From the NCBI GenBank assembly GCA_937930305.1, contig CALGLE010000004.1:1-64000 (forward strand): 64,000 bases of DNA. The letters run 5' to 3'. The notes beneath the pieces are model-generated. The model saw only the letters and a list, made by a program, of their open reading frames with translations, did no database searches and was not told the DNA's origin. A program made the position numbers and the translations under genes. Numbering within the stretch: the stretch's first letter is position 1; every line of letters starts with the position of its first letter. The stretch is from an uncultured Granulosicoccaceae bacterium (lineage in GTDB: Bacteria; Pseudomonadota; Gammaproteobacteria; Granulosicoccales; Granulosicoccaceae). Below are positions 45,770-54,875 of the stretch, piece after piece.

Positions 45770-46379
45770 TACCGAACTCACCTTAGGCGCTGTTGTGCTC
45801 GCTGGTGGACAGGCTCGGCGCATGGGTGGGAAAGACAAAGGCTTAATTGAGATTGGGCAGCGCCCGATGGTGTCGTGGGTGTTGGACGCACTTAAGCCCG
45901 TCGCGAATCAAGTGGTTATCAATGCCAACCGAAATGTTGATCAATATGAACAGCACGGCGTGCCCGTTATTGGCGACGTCATTGCTGAATTTCCCGGACC
46001 CTTGGCTGGCTTACTCAGTGCTTGTGAACATCTGAACACCGATTGGGTGTTGATGTGTCCCTGTGATTCGCCGTTTGTGACCGAGGATTTGATTAATACT
46101 CTGTGGCAGGCTGCTCGCCAAGCAGACAAACAAATCGTGGTGGCACACGATGGCAGCCGACTGCAACCGGTATTTGCAGCTATTGACGCGTCTCTTGCGG
46201 GGTCACTACGGGCCTATTTGCAGCGCGGGGATCGAAAAATTGACTTGTGGTATGCCGAAGAAGGTTTTTCATCAGTGAACTGTTCGGAGTATCGCAGCCA
46301 ATTCGATAACATCAATACTCCCGAAGAAAAACAGGCTGCGGAACAGCTCAACGAAGTGATGCGCCATGGCCATAATTAA
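45753..46379 (+). CDS. mobA: Molybdenum cofactor guanylyltransferase MobA
   Basis: Links GMP to molybdenum cofactor to give the bis-MGD form of DMSO-reductase-type enzymes. GAVVLAGGQARRMGGKDKGLIEIG is the nucleotide-binding start, and MCPCDSPFVTEDL the metal-binding site. GTG 45753 is chosen because GGAAG lies seven bases upstream and the family starts a few residues before LAGG. It overlaps the end of gshA by 17 bases and the start of moeA copy 2 by 14 bases, so the three genes look like one transcript. Confidence 0.94.
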   Translation: MSSIANTELTLGAVVLAGGQARRMGGKDKGLIEIGQRPMVSWVLDALKPVANQVVINANRNVDQYEQHGVPVIGDVIAEFPGPLAGLLSACEHLNTDWVLMCPCDSPFVTEDLINTLWQAARQADKQIVVAHDGSRLQPVFAAIDASLAGSLRAYLQRGDRKIDLWYAEEGFSSVNCSEYRSQFDNINTPEEKQAAEQLNEVMRHGHN

Positions 46380-47640
46380 ACAACCTTCTTGTGATGACCC
46401 CATAGAGCCTGCGCTATTGCCCGTGGCCGAAGCGAAGCGACGGCTTAGTGAGTTAATGCCTGCTCTGACAGAAACTGACGTTGTCGATACGGTTAATGCG
46501 GCCAATCGTGTGCTTGCCGAAGCGGTGGTGAGTCCGATCGACGTACCGTCGGCAACCAATTCCGCCATGGATGGCTACGCGATTCATAGCGCCGACATAC
46601 CCGCCACGGGCGAGGTGCATTTAAGCGTTGTAGGTGAAGCCTTTGCAGGTCGCGCCTATCCATCCAAAATGCAATCGGGTGAAGCGGTACGTGTATTCAC
46701 TGGCGCGGTATTGCCAGAGGGCGCGGATACCGTTGTGATTCAAGAGCATGTTGAGTTGCACGGCGCGCAAGTGGGAATTGACCATACGGCACAAGCCGGT
46801 CGGAACGTTCGTCATGCGGGTGAAGACATCACCTGCGGGGGCACGGTGTTAAACGCAGGTCGGCGGTTGTCAGCGGCAGATATAGGATTAATTGCATCGC
46901 TGGGGATTCGATCGGTAAGCGTTACCCGCACACTGAAAGTCGCATTCTTTTCAACCGGTGATGAAGTACAAGCACTGGATGAATCCATTTCAGAAACTCT
47001 GCCGCAGGGCATGGTATATGACAGTAACCGTCATACCTTACGATGTTTGTTGCAAGCCTTGGGCGTTGAGGCCATCGATTTAGGGATTGTGCGCGATACC
47101 TTTGACGATACGCTCCAGGCACTGAAAGCTGCCTCGGAACAGGCAGATGTCATCGTTACTTCCGGCGGCATCTCAGCCGGTGAAGCCGATTACGTTACCA
47201 AAGCCTTCCACGAATTGGGGGATGTGTCGTTTTGGAAGTTGGCCATGCGCCCAGGTCGTCCTTTGGCCAGCGGTAAAATTGGCAACGCAACCTTCTTTGG
47301 TTTACCGGGCAATCCCGTCGCGGTGATGGTGACCTTTCTAGCGTTTGTGCAGCCTGCGTTGAAGCAGCGCATGGGCATGCAAAACGTTGAGCCCATAGCC
47401 ATCCCCGCCGTATCGGCTGAGAACATCAAAAAGTCCGTCGGAAGAACGGAGTATCAACGCGGTGTTTTCTCCATGAGTGAGGAGGGGGAATTAACCGTGG
47501 CTCTAACGGGAAAGCAAGGCGCTGGCAGGCTCAGCTCAATGAGTGTGGCCAATTGCTTAATCGTGCTTGATGATCTTGTGAATGGTGTAAAAGCTGGGGA
47601 TACCGTAAAAATTTGGCCGTTTGATGGGCTTTTGCCCTAG
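46366..47640 (+). CDS. moeA: Molybdopterin molybdenumtransferase MoeA, copy 2
   Basis: Same reaction as the copy at 28852. AMDGYAIHSADIPA, TSGGISAGEADYVTKAF, KLAMRPGRPLASG and FFGLPGNPVAVMV are intact. The two copies share the family motifs but differ strongly elsewhere, so this is not a recent duplication. The start overlaps mobA by 14 bases, which makes this the copy coupled to the guanylylation step. Length 424. Confidence 0.94.
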   Translation: MAIIKQPSCDDPIEPALLPVAEAKRRLSELMPALTETDVVDTVNAANRVLAEAVVSPIDVPSATNSAMDGYAIHSADIPATGEVHLSVVGEAFAGRAYPSKMQSGEAVRVFTGAVLPEGADTVVIQEHVELHGAQVGIDHTAQAGRNVRHAGEDITCGGTVLNAGRRLSAADIGLIASLGIRSVSVTRTLKVAFFSTGDEVQALDESISETLPQGMVYDSNRHTLRCLLQALGVEAIDLGIVRDTFDDTLQALKAASEQADVIVTSGGISAGEADYVTKAFHELGDVSFWKLAMRPGRPLASGKIGNATFFGLPGNPVAVMVTFLAFVQPALKQRMGMQNVEPIAIPAVSAENIKKSVGRTEYQRGVFSMSEEGELTVALTGKQGAGRLSSMSVANCLIVLDDLVNGVKAGDTVKIWPFDGLLP

Positions 47641-47658
47641 CGGCGTGCACACCGCTAG
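47637..47658 (+). terminator. Possible terminator hairpin at the end of moeA copy 2
   Basis: CTAGCGG (47637-47643) and CCGCTAG (47652-47658) are perfect arms around eight bases; the moeA stop codon lies in the first arm. No T run follows, so termination would need Rho or be weak. The convergent orphan gene ends 14 bases further on. Confidence 0.4.
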
Positions 47659-47671
47659 CTCACATAAATAG

Positions 47672-48007
47672 TTAACTAAACGATTTTGTCATCTCCTGCC
47701 AGAAATGTTTTTCGGGCCCCGATCGATGGTGGAGCAGATGCCACTCGCAAAGCTTTTTGCATTGTAGACGGGTGATTTGGTTTACCGATGATATTGATTT
47801 TAACCAAAGATCCCAGTCGCGCTTACCAAAAGAAATTGTGCTGGCTGGAGAAGGTTTCAGTTTCGCGCCGAATAGCAGTCCAAAAGGCGCAATGATTAAG
47901 ATTTTTTGAAGTAATTTGCCACTCTCAAGCACGGACTTGATTTCATCCAGAGTTTTCAGGCAACACTTCTGCGGTTTGAATACCATGATTGGTTTTGAAT
48001 CAGACAT
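47672..48007 (-). CDS. Orphan protein of unknown function, 111 residues
   Basis: Not recognised. Basic, with tryptophans and cysteines spread through the C-terminal half (DWDLWLKS, LQCKKLCEWHLLHHRSGPEKHFW). A hydrophobic stretch (LLQKILIIAPFGLLFG) near residues 32-48 might be a single membrane helix. The ATG has AGGA six bases upstream, which supports a real gene. It sits in a lower-GC stretch with the atypical regulator and P450. Confidence 0.6.
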   Translation of the reverse strand: MSDSKPIMVFKPQKCCLKTLDEIKSVLESGKLLQKILIIAPFGLLFGAKLKPSPASTISFGKRDWDLWLKSISSVNQITRLQCKKLCEWHLLHHRSGPEKHFWQEMTKSFS

Positions 48008-48202
48008 TGTTTTCCTTTGGGCTCACCGAGTGAGCGGTTGGTTTTCGTAATTTCCATGGTGCGCCTTGCTGTTTTGCAAGTTCTCATCATGTGTGAACAC
48101 AATGTGCACTTTCGCAGGCGCAATCGCTGCTGGAATTTACCTCAAAGGCTGTGAATATTTACCCTAATGATGCGCGCTAGCTGGCCACTCATGACTGACG
48201 AA

Positions 48203-48949
48203 TCAATTCGCCTGTTGTAAATGTCCGTCGTCTAATTTGTTAGTCAAACGATACCCTTCAGCATAGAGTCGCTTTAACTCCCACCTTTTAGACGTTGAAC
48301 GCAGTCTTAACTTTTTCTTTACTTTATACATGGTTGTATTGATGCGGCGAGTGCCCGCTGATGAAGATAGATTCCAGACCCAAGTCAGTAGGTCGGAATC
48401 GGTAACAATTTTCCCTTGATTTGAAAACAAGTACAGGGCAAGTTCGAACTCACGGTGTGTGACAGGGATATTTTTATTATCTCGGCACACGGTTCGGTTT
48501 ATTGTGTTAAAGGTATAGGGCTGATAGACAAGAGTCCTGCTAACGATGTCTGAGTGCGAACGCAAGGCTGCTTCCAATCGGGCACTTAATACTCTTTCAG
48601 ACTCACTAAAATTTAAAAAATAGTCAGCGCCTGCGCTGAGTGCTTGAACAATAACATCTTCATCCACGCAATCTGAAATGATAATTACACGTCTTACCGA
48701 ATGACTGAATAGGGCGGATGGAATGGGCTCATTGGTTGTGCGTCGACACACGAACACAATAGCGTCAAAACCTAGAGCAGGTTTCTGCGTTAATTGCTGT
48801 TCACTTAAGAATTCACAGTGATGATTTGCAAGCAGCCGTTTGATGAGGCTTTGGTCTTTACCTTGTGCACCCACAACTGCAATAGGGTGAAGGGCGGTCG
48901 AATGGTGACATTCGTCCAATAAATCGGTTGACGCAGTTAGGTTCTTCAA
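48203..48949 (-). CDS. Winged-helix transcription factor with a degenerate receiver domain
   Basis: 248 residues. The C-terminal half (about 145-245) is an OmpR/PhoB-type DNA-binding domain: VTHREFELALYLFSNQGKIVTDSDLLTWVW, then the recognition helix region SAGTRRINTTMYKVKKKLRL and the wing AEGYRLTN. The N-terminal half has receiver-like strands and helices (PIAVVGAQGKDQSLIKRLL, FDAIVFVCRR, ALSAGADYFLNFSESERVLSARLEAAL). It lacks the acidic pair, has Cys where the phosphorylated Asp is expected, and Asn for the conserved Lys. It therefore cannot be phosphorylated in the usual way. No kinase gene adjoins. Confidence 0.82.
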   Translation of the reverse strand: MKNLTASTDLLDECHHSTALHPIAVVGAQGKDQSLIKRLLANHHCEFLSEQQLTQKPALGFDAIVFVCRRTTNEPIPSALFSHSVRRVIIISDCVDEDVIVQALSAGADYFLNFSESERVLSARLEAALRSHSDIVSRTLVYQPYTFNTINRTVCRDNKNIPVTHREFELALYLFSNQGKIVTDSDLLTWVWNLSSSAGTRRINTTMYKVKKKLRLRSTSKRWELKRLYAEGYRLTNKLDDGHLQQAN

Positions 48950-49109
48950 TACAACATCTTCCTGAAACTTGAAAGCTAACGCCTTCGAAACTACATCGTC
49001 AGATGGTAACTTGTCAACTTAGTCTTTTAATTAGTCGTTAGATGTTTGGCCGAGTACGACTTTCCAAAATTGGAATCAACGGGTTTTAACTTGGGTTTGC
49101 GGATCCAAA

Positions 49110-49126
49110 CCGGCCTAAAAGGCCGG
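49110..49126 (-). terminator. Hairpin downstream of the P450 gene
   Basis: CCGGCC (49110-49115) and GGCCGG (49121-49126) form a six-pair GC stem with a five-base loop, followed on the minus strand by TTTGG. It lies about 40 bases past the P450 stop and before the regulator gene, so it probably ends the P450 transcript. Confidence 0.5.
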
Positions 49127-49166
49127 ATTAGCAAGATTTGCGTTTAATTTTTGGATGCATGCAGCA

Positions 49167-50417
49167 TCACCATTTAACCTGCAAACGCTCCAAGCCATGA
49201 AAGTGAAACAAGTTTTTGTACTGTGGCGTTTCGGCCAACTGTAAGTCAGGAATGCGTTTAAATAACGTGTCAGTCAATACCTTAAGTTCTAATCCAGTTA
49301 GCGCTGCGCCAATACAAAAATGTATGCCAGCACCCAGCGACACATGCGCGCCATCGGTTCTTTCCGGCCAAAACCGGTTCGGTTGCTCGAAGCGATTTGG
49401 GTCACGATTGGCAGCGCCTAGAAGTAGGGCAACTTGTTCGCCTGCCTTCAGTTCCACACCGGGGCTAAGTTCAAGGTCTGTTTGTGCGTAACGTAAAAAT
49501 AAATGCAGCGGCGCATCATGACGTAGGCCTTCTTCTATGACGGATTTACCGATTTCATGATTAGCAAAACCACCACGCGGCGCACAATCATTTTTTAATA
49601 AATCATAAACGAGGTTGCCAAATTGATGCACTGTGGCTTCATGCCCTGCGTTGAGTAACAACACCGCAACGCTGACGATCTCATCATCATCCAGGGTGAC
49701 ATCTGGATCTTCATCGCTCGCCAACAAACTCAACAAATCCTCTTTAGGGTGCCGTCTTTTTTCTTGTATTAGTTGAATTAAACATTCTCGGAATTCGGCA
49801 GCACTTTGATTGGCTTGAATTTCATCGGCGTGAGATTGTGTCATGGTGTACACCTTCACCATATCGTGCGACCATTTTAATAAATTATCTTTCATCGCAA
49901 TGGGCACGCCCAGTAACTGCGCAATGACCGTGACGGGAACCGGGGTGGCCAAGTGTGTGAGCAAATCACATTGTCGCTCGTCAATGAACTGGTCAATACA
50001 ATCGTTCACCAGATTTTCAATGTCGGGCGCCATCGCATCAATTTGACGGGCGACAAAAGCGCGATTCACTCGCTTGCGTAATCGGGTGTGCAATGGAGGC
50101 TCTAATTGCAGTAGGGAATGCTGCTCAACTCGCGTAAACTCTTGCATGTGCGGCGGGGCAGGCTCAGCAGGTGTGCCAGGTGGCGGTAGGCGGGCAAATC
50201 GGCGGTCTTTGAGGGCGGCGTTCACTGCCTCAAAGCCGGTTAAACACCAAAAGCCGTAGTCCTGCCAGAATACAGGGCCGCCGCGCTCATGCAGTTGGCG
50301 GTACAGTTCGTAGGGGTCGTGATAGAAAGTTGGATCGTGTGGCGGCTGTCGGAATGTACGCTCGCTGATCCAGTCTGTGGTGTGGTTCACAAAGTCCATC
50401 CAGTAAGGTTCGGTCAA
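49167..50417 (-). CDS. Cytochrome P450
   Basis: Soluble heme monooxygenase. I-helix LLNAGHEATVHQFGN (AGHEAT in place of the usual AGxDTT form), the ExxR of VIEEGLRHDAPLHLFLR, and the heme loop SLGAGIHFCIGAALTGLEL with the iron-ligand Cys near residue 367. Length 416 is typical of bacterial class I enzymes, which need a ferredoxin and reductase; neither adjoins, though fdxA is elsewhere. Start TTG 50417 or ATG 50399, neither with a good ribosome site. Substrate unknown; no other biosynthetic genes nearby. Confidence 0.92.
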   Translation of the reverse strand: MTEPYWMDFVNHTTDWISERTFRQPPHDPTFYHDPYELYRQLHERGGPVFWQDYGFWCLTGFEAVNAALKDRRFARLPPPGTPAEPAPPHMQEFTRVEQHSLLQLEPPLHTRLRKRVNRAFVARQIDAMAPDIENLVNDCIDQFIDERQCDLLTHLATPVPVTVIAQLLGVPIAMKDNLLKWSHDMVKVYTMTQSHADEIQANQSAAEFRECLIQLIQEKRRHPKEDLLSLLASDEDPDVTLDDDEIVSVAVLLLNAGHEATVHQFGNLVYDLLKNDCAPRGGFANHEIGKSVIEEGLRHDAPLHLFLRYAQTDLELSPGVELKAGEQVALLLGAANRDPNRFEQPNRFWPERTDGAHVSLGAGIHFCIGAALTGLELKVLTDTLFKRIPDLQLAETPQYKNLFHFHGLERLQVKW

Positions 50418-50474
50418 ACGGTTAATCTAGTGCACATCTTGCAACATCAGGCTCCAAATGATGAGCCGAGGGCC

Positions 50475-52253
50475 ATGACTTCCCGATTGCTGCTGGTGGA
50501 GCCTTCAACCACCATGCGCTTCGTGCTAGACAATTACGTGCAATCTCTAGGGCACACCGTCGTGTCTGTGGGCGGGTACCAAGATGCTGTCGATGCACTT
50601 CGCGATCAATTTCAGTCGTTTGATGACGACTTTGACGCCATCATTCTCGGTTGGCCAAGTATTGCTGTGCGCGAGGCAGACACTCTAACAGCGCTGCTCG
50701 AACAAGATGATTTTCATGCCCTATCGGTGGTTGTCATGTCAACCGATCAGCGCGCTGAAACCCGTGCTTGGGTGGCCGATCGCCCAAACAGCGCCATGCT
50801 GGCATGGAAGTCATACGAATCCATTGATGAAATTCTACAGTCTCTAACGCAATCGAATGGGGGCACACGCGATACGTCGCATGCAGCCTCGCCAGAATCA
50901 GCGGCGGTTAAATTTGATAACAGCGACATTGGTGTGTTATTGATTGATGATTCACCCAGTATTCGCGAATCCTTAACCAACGTCTTAACGCTGCACGGCT
51001 ATCGAATTCATGCCGTTGCGAGTCGAGAAGAGGCGTTGCAGATGATCGGTGAAGAGGTCATCGACATCGCTATCGTTGATTTCTATTTGCAAGATGAAAC
51101 CGGCGATGAAGTGTGCCGCGACATCATTAGCGTCAATCCTTCCATAGTATGCGCCATCTTAACCAGCGCTTATTCTGATCCCATCATCAAACTCAGCTTG
51201 CGAGCAGGGGCGGTGGACTGTTTCTTTAAAAACGAAGCGGGTGAATTGTTACTCGCGCGAATCGATGCGTTGTCACGCGTGGTTCGTCAGCGCAAAGCCC
51301 TGAGCACTGAACAGATTCGTTTGGATCGTTTGGTGGATACCCTGGCTGGGGCAACATTACTCTTAGATGAGGCAAATCAGCTCACTTATGTTAGTGATCA
51401 AGCGGCTAAACAACTGGGTTATGCCGATCGGCGGGAGTTGGTGGGTCAATCCGCCACGGCTGTGCTCGATCCAGAAAAATTAACCCAACTTGGTTCGGGT
51501 CGCCACAAGGCGCAATGGGTAAATTCGGAACAAGATACGGTGGATGTGGTGTACCGCATGATTTATCTGACAGGTACCACCGAGCGAATGTTGAATTTCA
51601 AATTCTCTGAGGTGGCGCGCTCGGAACCTCAACCTTCCAATTCAATGGCTGCCGCGGGTATCGCCGCTGGGTTGAGTAAAAGCACAGCTTCAGCAGAACC
51701 CCAGGCTAAGAAATCGTTTGTGTCTGATGCTCCAACAACGGCGTTCAGCGATTCGGCAGATCCGTTTTTACATCAGATGTTCAGTTACTTGGATAAACAA
51801 TCCGATGTTTCTGAGTCGGTCAGCTTATTGATATTGGGGGTTATGTTTCGCCACAAAGATGGTTCCACCATGCCAGTTTCTGATCACGAGGAGCTCAGCG
51901 AGATCATCCACGATTCTATAATGGCGATATATCGTCGTGAAAATCATGTTGCGCAACTCGCAGCGCATCGGTATGGATTTTTATTGCGTCACACCGATGC
52001 CCCGCAATCTTATCTCCTAACTAGAAAAATTATGCAGCTCTGTAATGAAACGCCATTACCCGAATCACTAGCTGATAAAGGTGAATTGTGCGTCAACGGG
52101 TGTTTGTTGGGCTTAGAAAAACAAGCCGGTGGCGCAGCTCACGAGGTGTTGAGTCGTGCAATGAGTGGGCTAAGAGCGGTTGATGTACGTGGGGTGAATC
52201 AGGCGTTGCTGCTCGATTTAAAGCGCATGCTACCAGTGTACCCGGGGAATTAG
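50475..52253 (+). CDS. Tandem-receiver regulator with PAS and degenerate GGDEF-like domain
   Basis: 592 residues from ATG 50475. Receiver 1 (SRLLLVEPSTTMRFVLDNYV ... DAIILGWPS) has Gly where the phosphorylated Asp should be. Receiver 2 (GVLLIDDSPSIRESLTNVL ... IAIVDFYLQDETG ... FFKNEAGELLLARI) has its acidic pair, Asp and Lys. A PAS-like segment follows (LDRLVDTLAGATLLLDEANQLTYVSDQAAKQLGY), then a low-complexity linker. The C-terminal domain has GGDEF-like spacing, but the signature is replaced by AAHRYGFLLRHTD, so it should not make c-di-GMP. Likely a signalling scaffold. Upstream frame to 50289 overlaps the P450 gene and is not used. Confidence 0.82.
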   Translation: MTSRLLLVEPSTTMRFVLDNYVQSLGHTVVSVGGYQDAVDALRDQFQSFDDDFDAIILGWPSIAVREADTLTALLEQDDFHALSVVVMSTDQRAETRAWVADRPNSAMLAWKSYESIDEILQSLTQSNGGTRDTSHAASPESAAVKFDNSDIGVLLIDDSPSIRESLTNVLTLHGYRIHAVASREEALQMIGEEVIDIAIVDFYLQDETGDEVCRDIISVNPSIVCAILTSAYSDPIIKLSLRAGAVDCFFKNEAGELLLARIDALSRVVRQRKALSTEQIRLDRLVDTLAGATLLLDEANQLTYVSDQAAKQLGYADRRELVGQSATAVLDPEKLTQLGSGRHKAQWVNSEQDTVDVVYRMIYLTGTTERMLNFKFSEVARSEPQPSNSMAAAGIAAGLSKSTASAEPQAKKSFVSDAPTTAFSDSADPFLHQMFSYLDKQSDVSESVSLLILGVMFRHKDGSTMPVSDHEELSEIIHDSIMAIYRRENHVAQLAAHRYGFLLRHTDAPQSYLLTRKIMQLCNETPLPESLADKGELCVNGCLLGLEKQAGGAAHEVLSRAMSGLRAVDVRGVNQALLLDLKRMLPVYPGN

Positions 52254-52377
52254 AAAGTGCGGCGTCCGACCTTTTTCGGCAAACGCGTATGTTCGGTGTT
52301 AACCGTCTTGGATCAGTGTCCCGAAATGTTGTTGGACGCCGCCTGAGTTTGTTAGCAAGATCCCTTCCGAAGATGCC

Positions 52378-53577
52378 CTAACGTGCCTCTGCCGCGATCA
52401 GCGGTTTTTTTAGTTCCGCCATCGCCTGTTGAATGCCATCGACTGTGAGGGGGTGCATACGCCCACCCATCAGCTTTTTCACCATACCAATCGACTGTGT
52501 GTGGTGCCAGTGCTGCGTGGGCTCGGGATTGAGCCACACGCAATGCGGAAAGGCTTGCAACAGCCGTTGAGCCCAAATCGCTCCGGGTTCCTCGTTCCAA
52601 TGTTCAACGCTGCCCCCGGGGGCCACAATTTCATAAGGGCTCATACTGGCGTCCCCGACTAAAATCAAACGATGGTCTCTGCCGTAGGTGCGATGCAATT
52701 CATCGATACCGATGCGATCAGTGTGACGCCTGTGATTATGTTTCCACACCCCTTCGTAGATGAAATTATGAAAATAGAAGTGCTCTAATCGGCCAAATTC
52801 TGAGCTGGCGGCAGAGAACAATTGGCTGGTCATGCTGGCATGCCAGTCCATGGAGCCACCCACATCCAGTAACAGCAAGACTTTGATGGCGTTACGGCGC
52901 TCGCCGGTCATATGAATATCGAGCAGACCCCCATTGTGCGCGGTATGTCGAATCGTGCGGTCTAAGTCCAGCTTATCCAAGCGCTCGCTTTTCGCCATCT
53001 TGCGAAGCTTACGCAGGGCCATCTTAAAGTTTCGCGTACCCAGCTCTAAGTCGCTGTCCAGATCTTGATACCGCCGTTCATGCCACACCTTAGTGGCTCG
53101 TCCGTGTTTGGACTTGCCGCCAATGCGCACGCCCAGCGGATTAAAACCACTGTGCCCGAATGGTGATGTGCCACCGGTGCCAACCCATTTGCTGCCACCG
53201 TGGTGAGCTTCGTTCTGTTCTTCTAAACGTTCTGCCAAGGTTTTCATCAGTTCATCCCAGCCGCCCATGGCTTCAACAGCCGCTTTTTGTTCTGCCGTTA
53301 ATTCAGGGCGGTTTTGAGCGTTTAACCATTCCTGTGGAATATCGTCAAACAGTTTGTCGAACTGCGCTTCTCGTCCATCCCAGTAGGCGGCAAACACTTG
53401 ATCAAAACGATCGTACAAGGCTTCATCTTTGATCAACACCAAACGAGCGGTGCTGTAGAAATTTTCAATAGTGCCTGTGCCGATGTCATGGGCCATGGCA
53501 TCCAGCAAGGTTAAGAATTCGGACAAGGTGGCGGGCAGCTTAGCGCGTCGTAATGCTTCGAAAAAATCCAGCAACAT
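52378..53577 (-). CDS. VWA (CoxE-like) protein partnered with MoxR ATPase
   Basis: 399 residues. N-terminal helical region (LLDFFEALRRAKLPATLSEFLTLLDAM), a flexible Gly/His-rich middle (HHGGSKWVGTGGTSPFGHSG), and a von Willebrand A domain with KVLLLLDVGGSMDWH. The metal site reads DxGGS rather than classical DxSxS. MoxR-VWA pairs act as chaperone-like machines that insert cofactors or remodel complexes; the client is not evident. It lies six bases downstream of the moxR gene. Confidence 0.88.
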   Translation of the reverse strand: MLLDFFEALRRAKLPATLSEFLTLLDAMAHDIGTGTIENFYSTARLVLIKDEALYDRFDQVFAAYWDGREAQFDKLFDDIPQEWLNAQNRPELTAEQKAAVEAMGGWDELMKTLAERLEEQNEAHHGGSKWVGTGGTSPFGHSGFNPLGVRIGGKSKHGRATKVWHERRYQDLDSDLELGTRNFKMALRKLRKMAKSERLDKLDLDRTIRHTAHNGGLLDIHMTGERRNAIKVLLLLDVGGSMDWHASMTSQLFSAASSEFGRLEHFYFHNFIYEGVWKHNHRRHTDRIGIDELHRTYGRDHRLILVGDASMSPYEIVAPGGSVEHWNEEPGAIWAQRLLQAFPHCVWLNPEPTQHWHHTQSIGMVKKLMGGRMHPLTVDGIQQAMAELKKPLIAAEAR

Positions 53578-53583
53578 GAGCGG

Positions 53584-54420
53584 CTAGCTGCGGCTACGTT
53601 GGCGATGTAAAAACACCAAACGTTCGAATAAGTGAACATCTTGTTCATTTTTTAGCAGTGCTCCATGCAATTTCGGTAGCACCGTTCGTAGCTCATCCGC
53701 ACCTAATGCGTCAGCCGGTAAATCATCGGCAACCAGCAGCTTTAACCAATCCAGTAATTCGGAGGTGCTGGGTTTTTTCTTCAAGCCCGGAAGCTCTCTT
53801 AGATCAAAGAACACGGTTAGCGCTTTATTGAGTAAGTCTTTTTTGATGTTGGGATGGTGAGCATGAACAATGCGCTCCATTGTGCTGCGGTCAGGAAACT
53901 CGATGTAATGAAAAAAACAACGACGTAAGAACGCATCGGGCAGCTCCTTTTCGTTGTTACTGGTGATGATCACTAATGGGCGATGCGTTGCCGAAACCGT
54001 TTGCTTGGTTTCGTACACATCGAATGACATTCGATCAATCTCTTGCAATAAATCGTTAGGGAATTCGATGTCTGCTTTGTCGATTTCGTCGATTAACACG
54101 ACCGCAGTTTCAGGACTTTCAAACGCCTCCCAAAGCACGCCCTTAACAATGTAGTTGCTGATATCTTTAACCCGCTCATCGCCCAGTTGTGAATCCCTTA
54201 ATCGAGACACCGCATCGTATTCATACAAGCCTTGCTGTGCCCGCGTGGTGGATTTAATGTGCCACTGATACAAAGGCATGCCGGCCTGCTTAGCCACATC
54301 CAAAGCCAGTTCCGTTTTCCCCGTGCCAGGTTCGCCTTTGATTAACAAAGGGCGCGACAAGGTACGCGCTGCATTGATGGCTTGCTCTAAAGCTTCCGTG
54401 CGTATGTATTCCACACTCAT
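53584..54420 (-). CDS. MoxR-family AAA+ ATPase
   Basis: 278 residues. Walker [21 protein letters not shown] near residue 30, Walker [25 protein letters not shown] near 110, sensor 1 [29 protein letters not shown]. The start overlaps the upstream HIT gene by four bases. With the VWA gene downstream this is the standard MoxR/CoxE pair; ATP hydrolysis probably drives remodelling by the VWA partner. Confidence 0.92.
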   Translation of the reverse strand: MSVEYIRTEALEQAINAARTLSRPLLIKGEPGTGKTELALDVAKQAGMPLYQWHIKSTTRAQQGLYEYDAVSRLRDSQLGDERVKDISNYIVKGVLWEAFESPETAVVLIDEIDKADIEFPNDLLQEIDRMSFDVYETKQTVSATHRPLVIITSNNEKELPDAFLRRCFFHYIEFPDRSTMERIVHAHHPNIKKDLLNKALTVFFDLRELPGLKKKPSTSELLDWLKLLVADDLPADALGADELRTVLPKLHGALLKNEQDVHLFERLVFLHRQRSRS

Positions 54421-54773
54421 TTTTCGCGAGCCACCATAAAACCTAAGTCGCGACCGCCGAGTAAGTGCATGTGCAGGTGAGGCACTTCCTGACGTCCGTG
54501 TTCCCTGCAGTTAATGATCAAACGATAACCGGATTCTGCGATGCCTTCCTCGCGGGCTAAGTCACGCGCTACGCGCAGCATGCGTCCCATCGTCGCTTCG
54601 TCACTGTCCTGCACGTCATCAACGGTGGGAATAATGCGATTTGGCACAATCAGAATGTGGGTGGGGGCTGCTGGGTTGATGTCGCGAAACGCGGTAACCA
54701 GATCGTCCTGATAGACCATATCCGAAGGTAGGGACTTATCGATGATTTTACTGAACAAGGTTTCTTCGGTCAT
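54417..54773 (-). CDS. hinT: HIT-family nucleotide hydrolase (HinT-like)
   Basis: 118 residues. [39 protein letters not shown] and the catalytic histidine triad [16 protein letters not shown] are those of HinT purine nucleoside phosphoramidases. First gene of a probable three-gene unit with moxR and the VWA gene, from which it overlaps moxR by four bases. Confidence 0.94.
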   Translation of the reverse strand: MTEETLFSKIIDKSLPSDMVYQDDLVTAFRDINPAAPTHILIVPNRIIPTVDDVQDSDEATMGRMLRVARDLAREEGIAESGYRLIINCREHGRQEVPHLHMHLLGGRDLGFMVAREK

Positions 54774-54875
54774 GGCACGTCATTGTTTGGTTTGAGAGAC
54801 AGCATCGATTGTACAATTGCTAGACGCACAACCGAACAGGCGTTGCAATAAGTCAGCGCTTTGCCAAGGAATCCG

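Noticed and set aside
48085..48115. GTGTGAACAC near 48091 as a second CRP-like site
   Set aside because: Only a short imperfect dyad; the right half does not read TCACA at the required spacing.
49167..50417. P450 as part of a secondary-metabolite cluster
   Set aside because: No synthase, tailoring, export or resistance genes adjoin; the neighbours are regulators and housekeeping genes.
52378..54420. MoxR/VWA pair as a novel defence system
   Set aside because: This is a common chaperone-like pair, lies with hinT among housekeeping genes, and no effector or nuclease gene adjoins.
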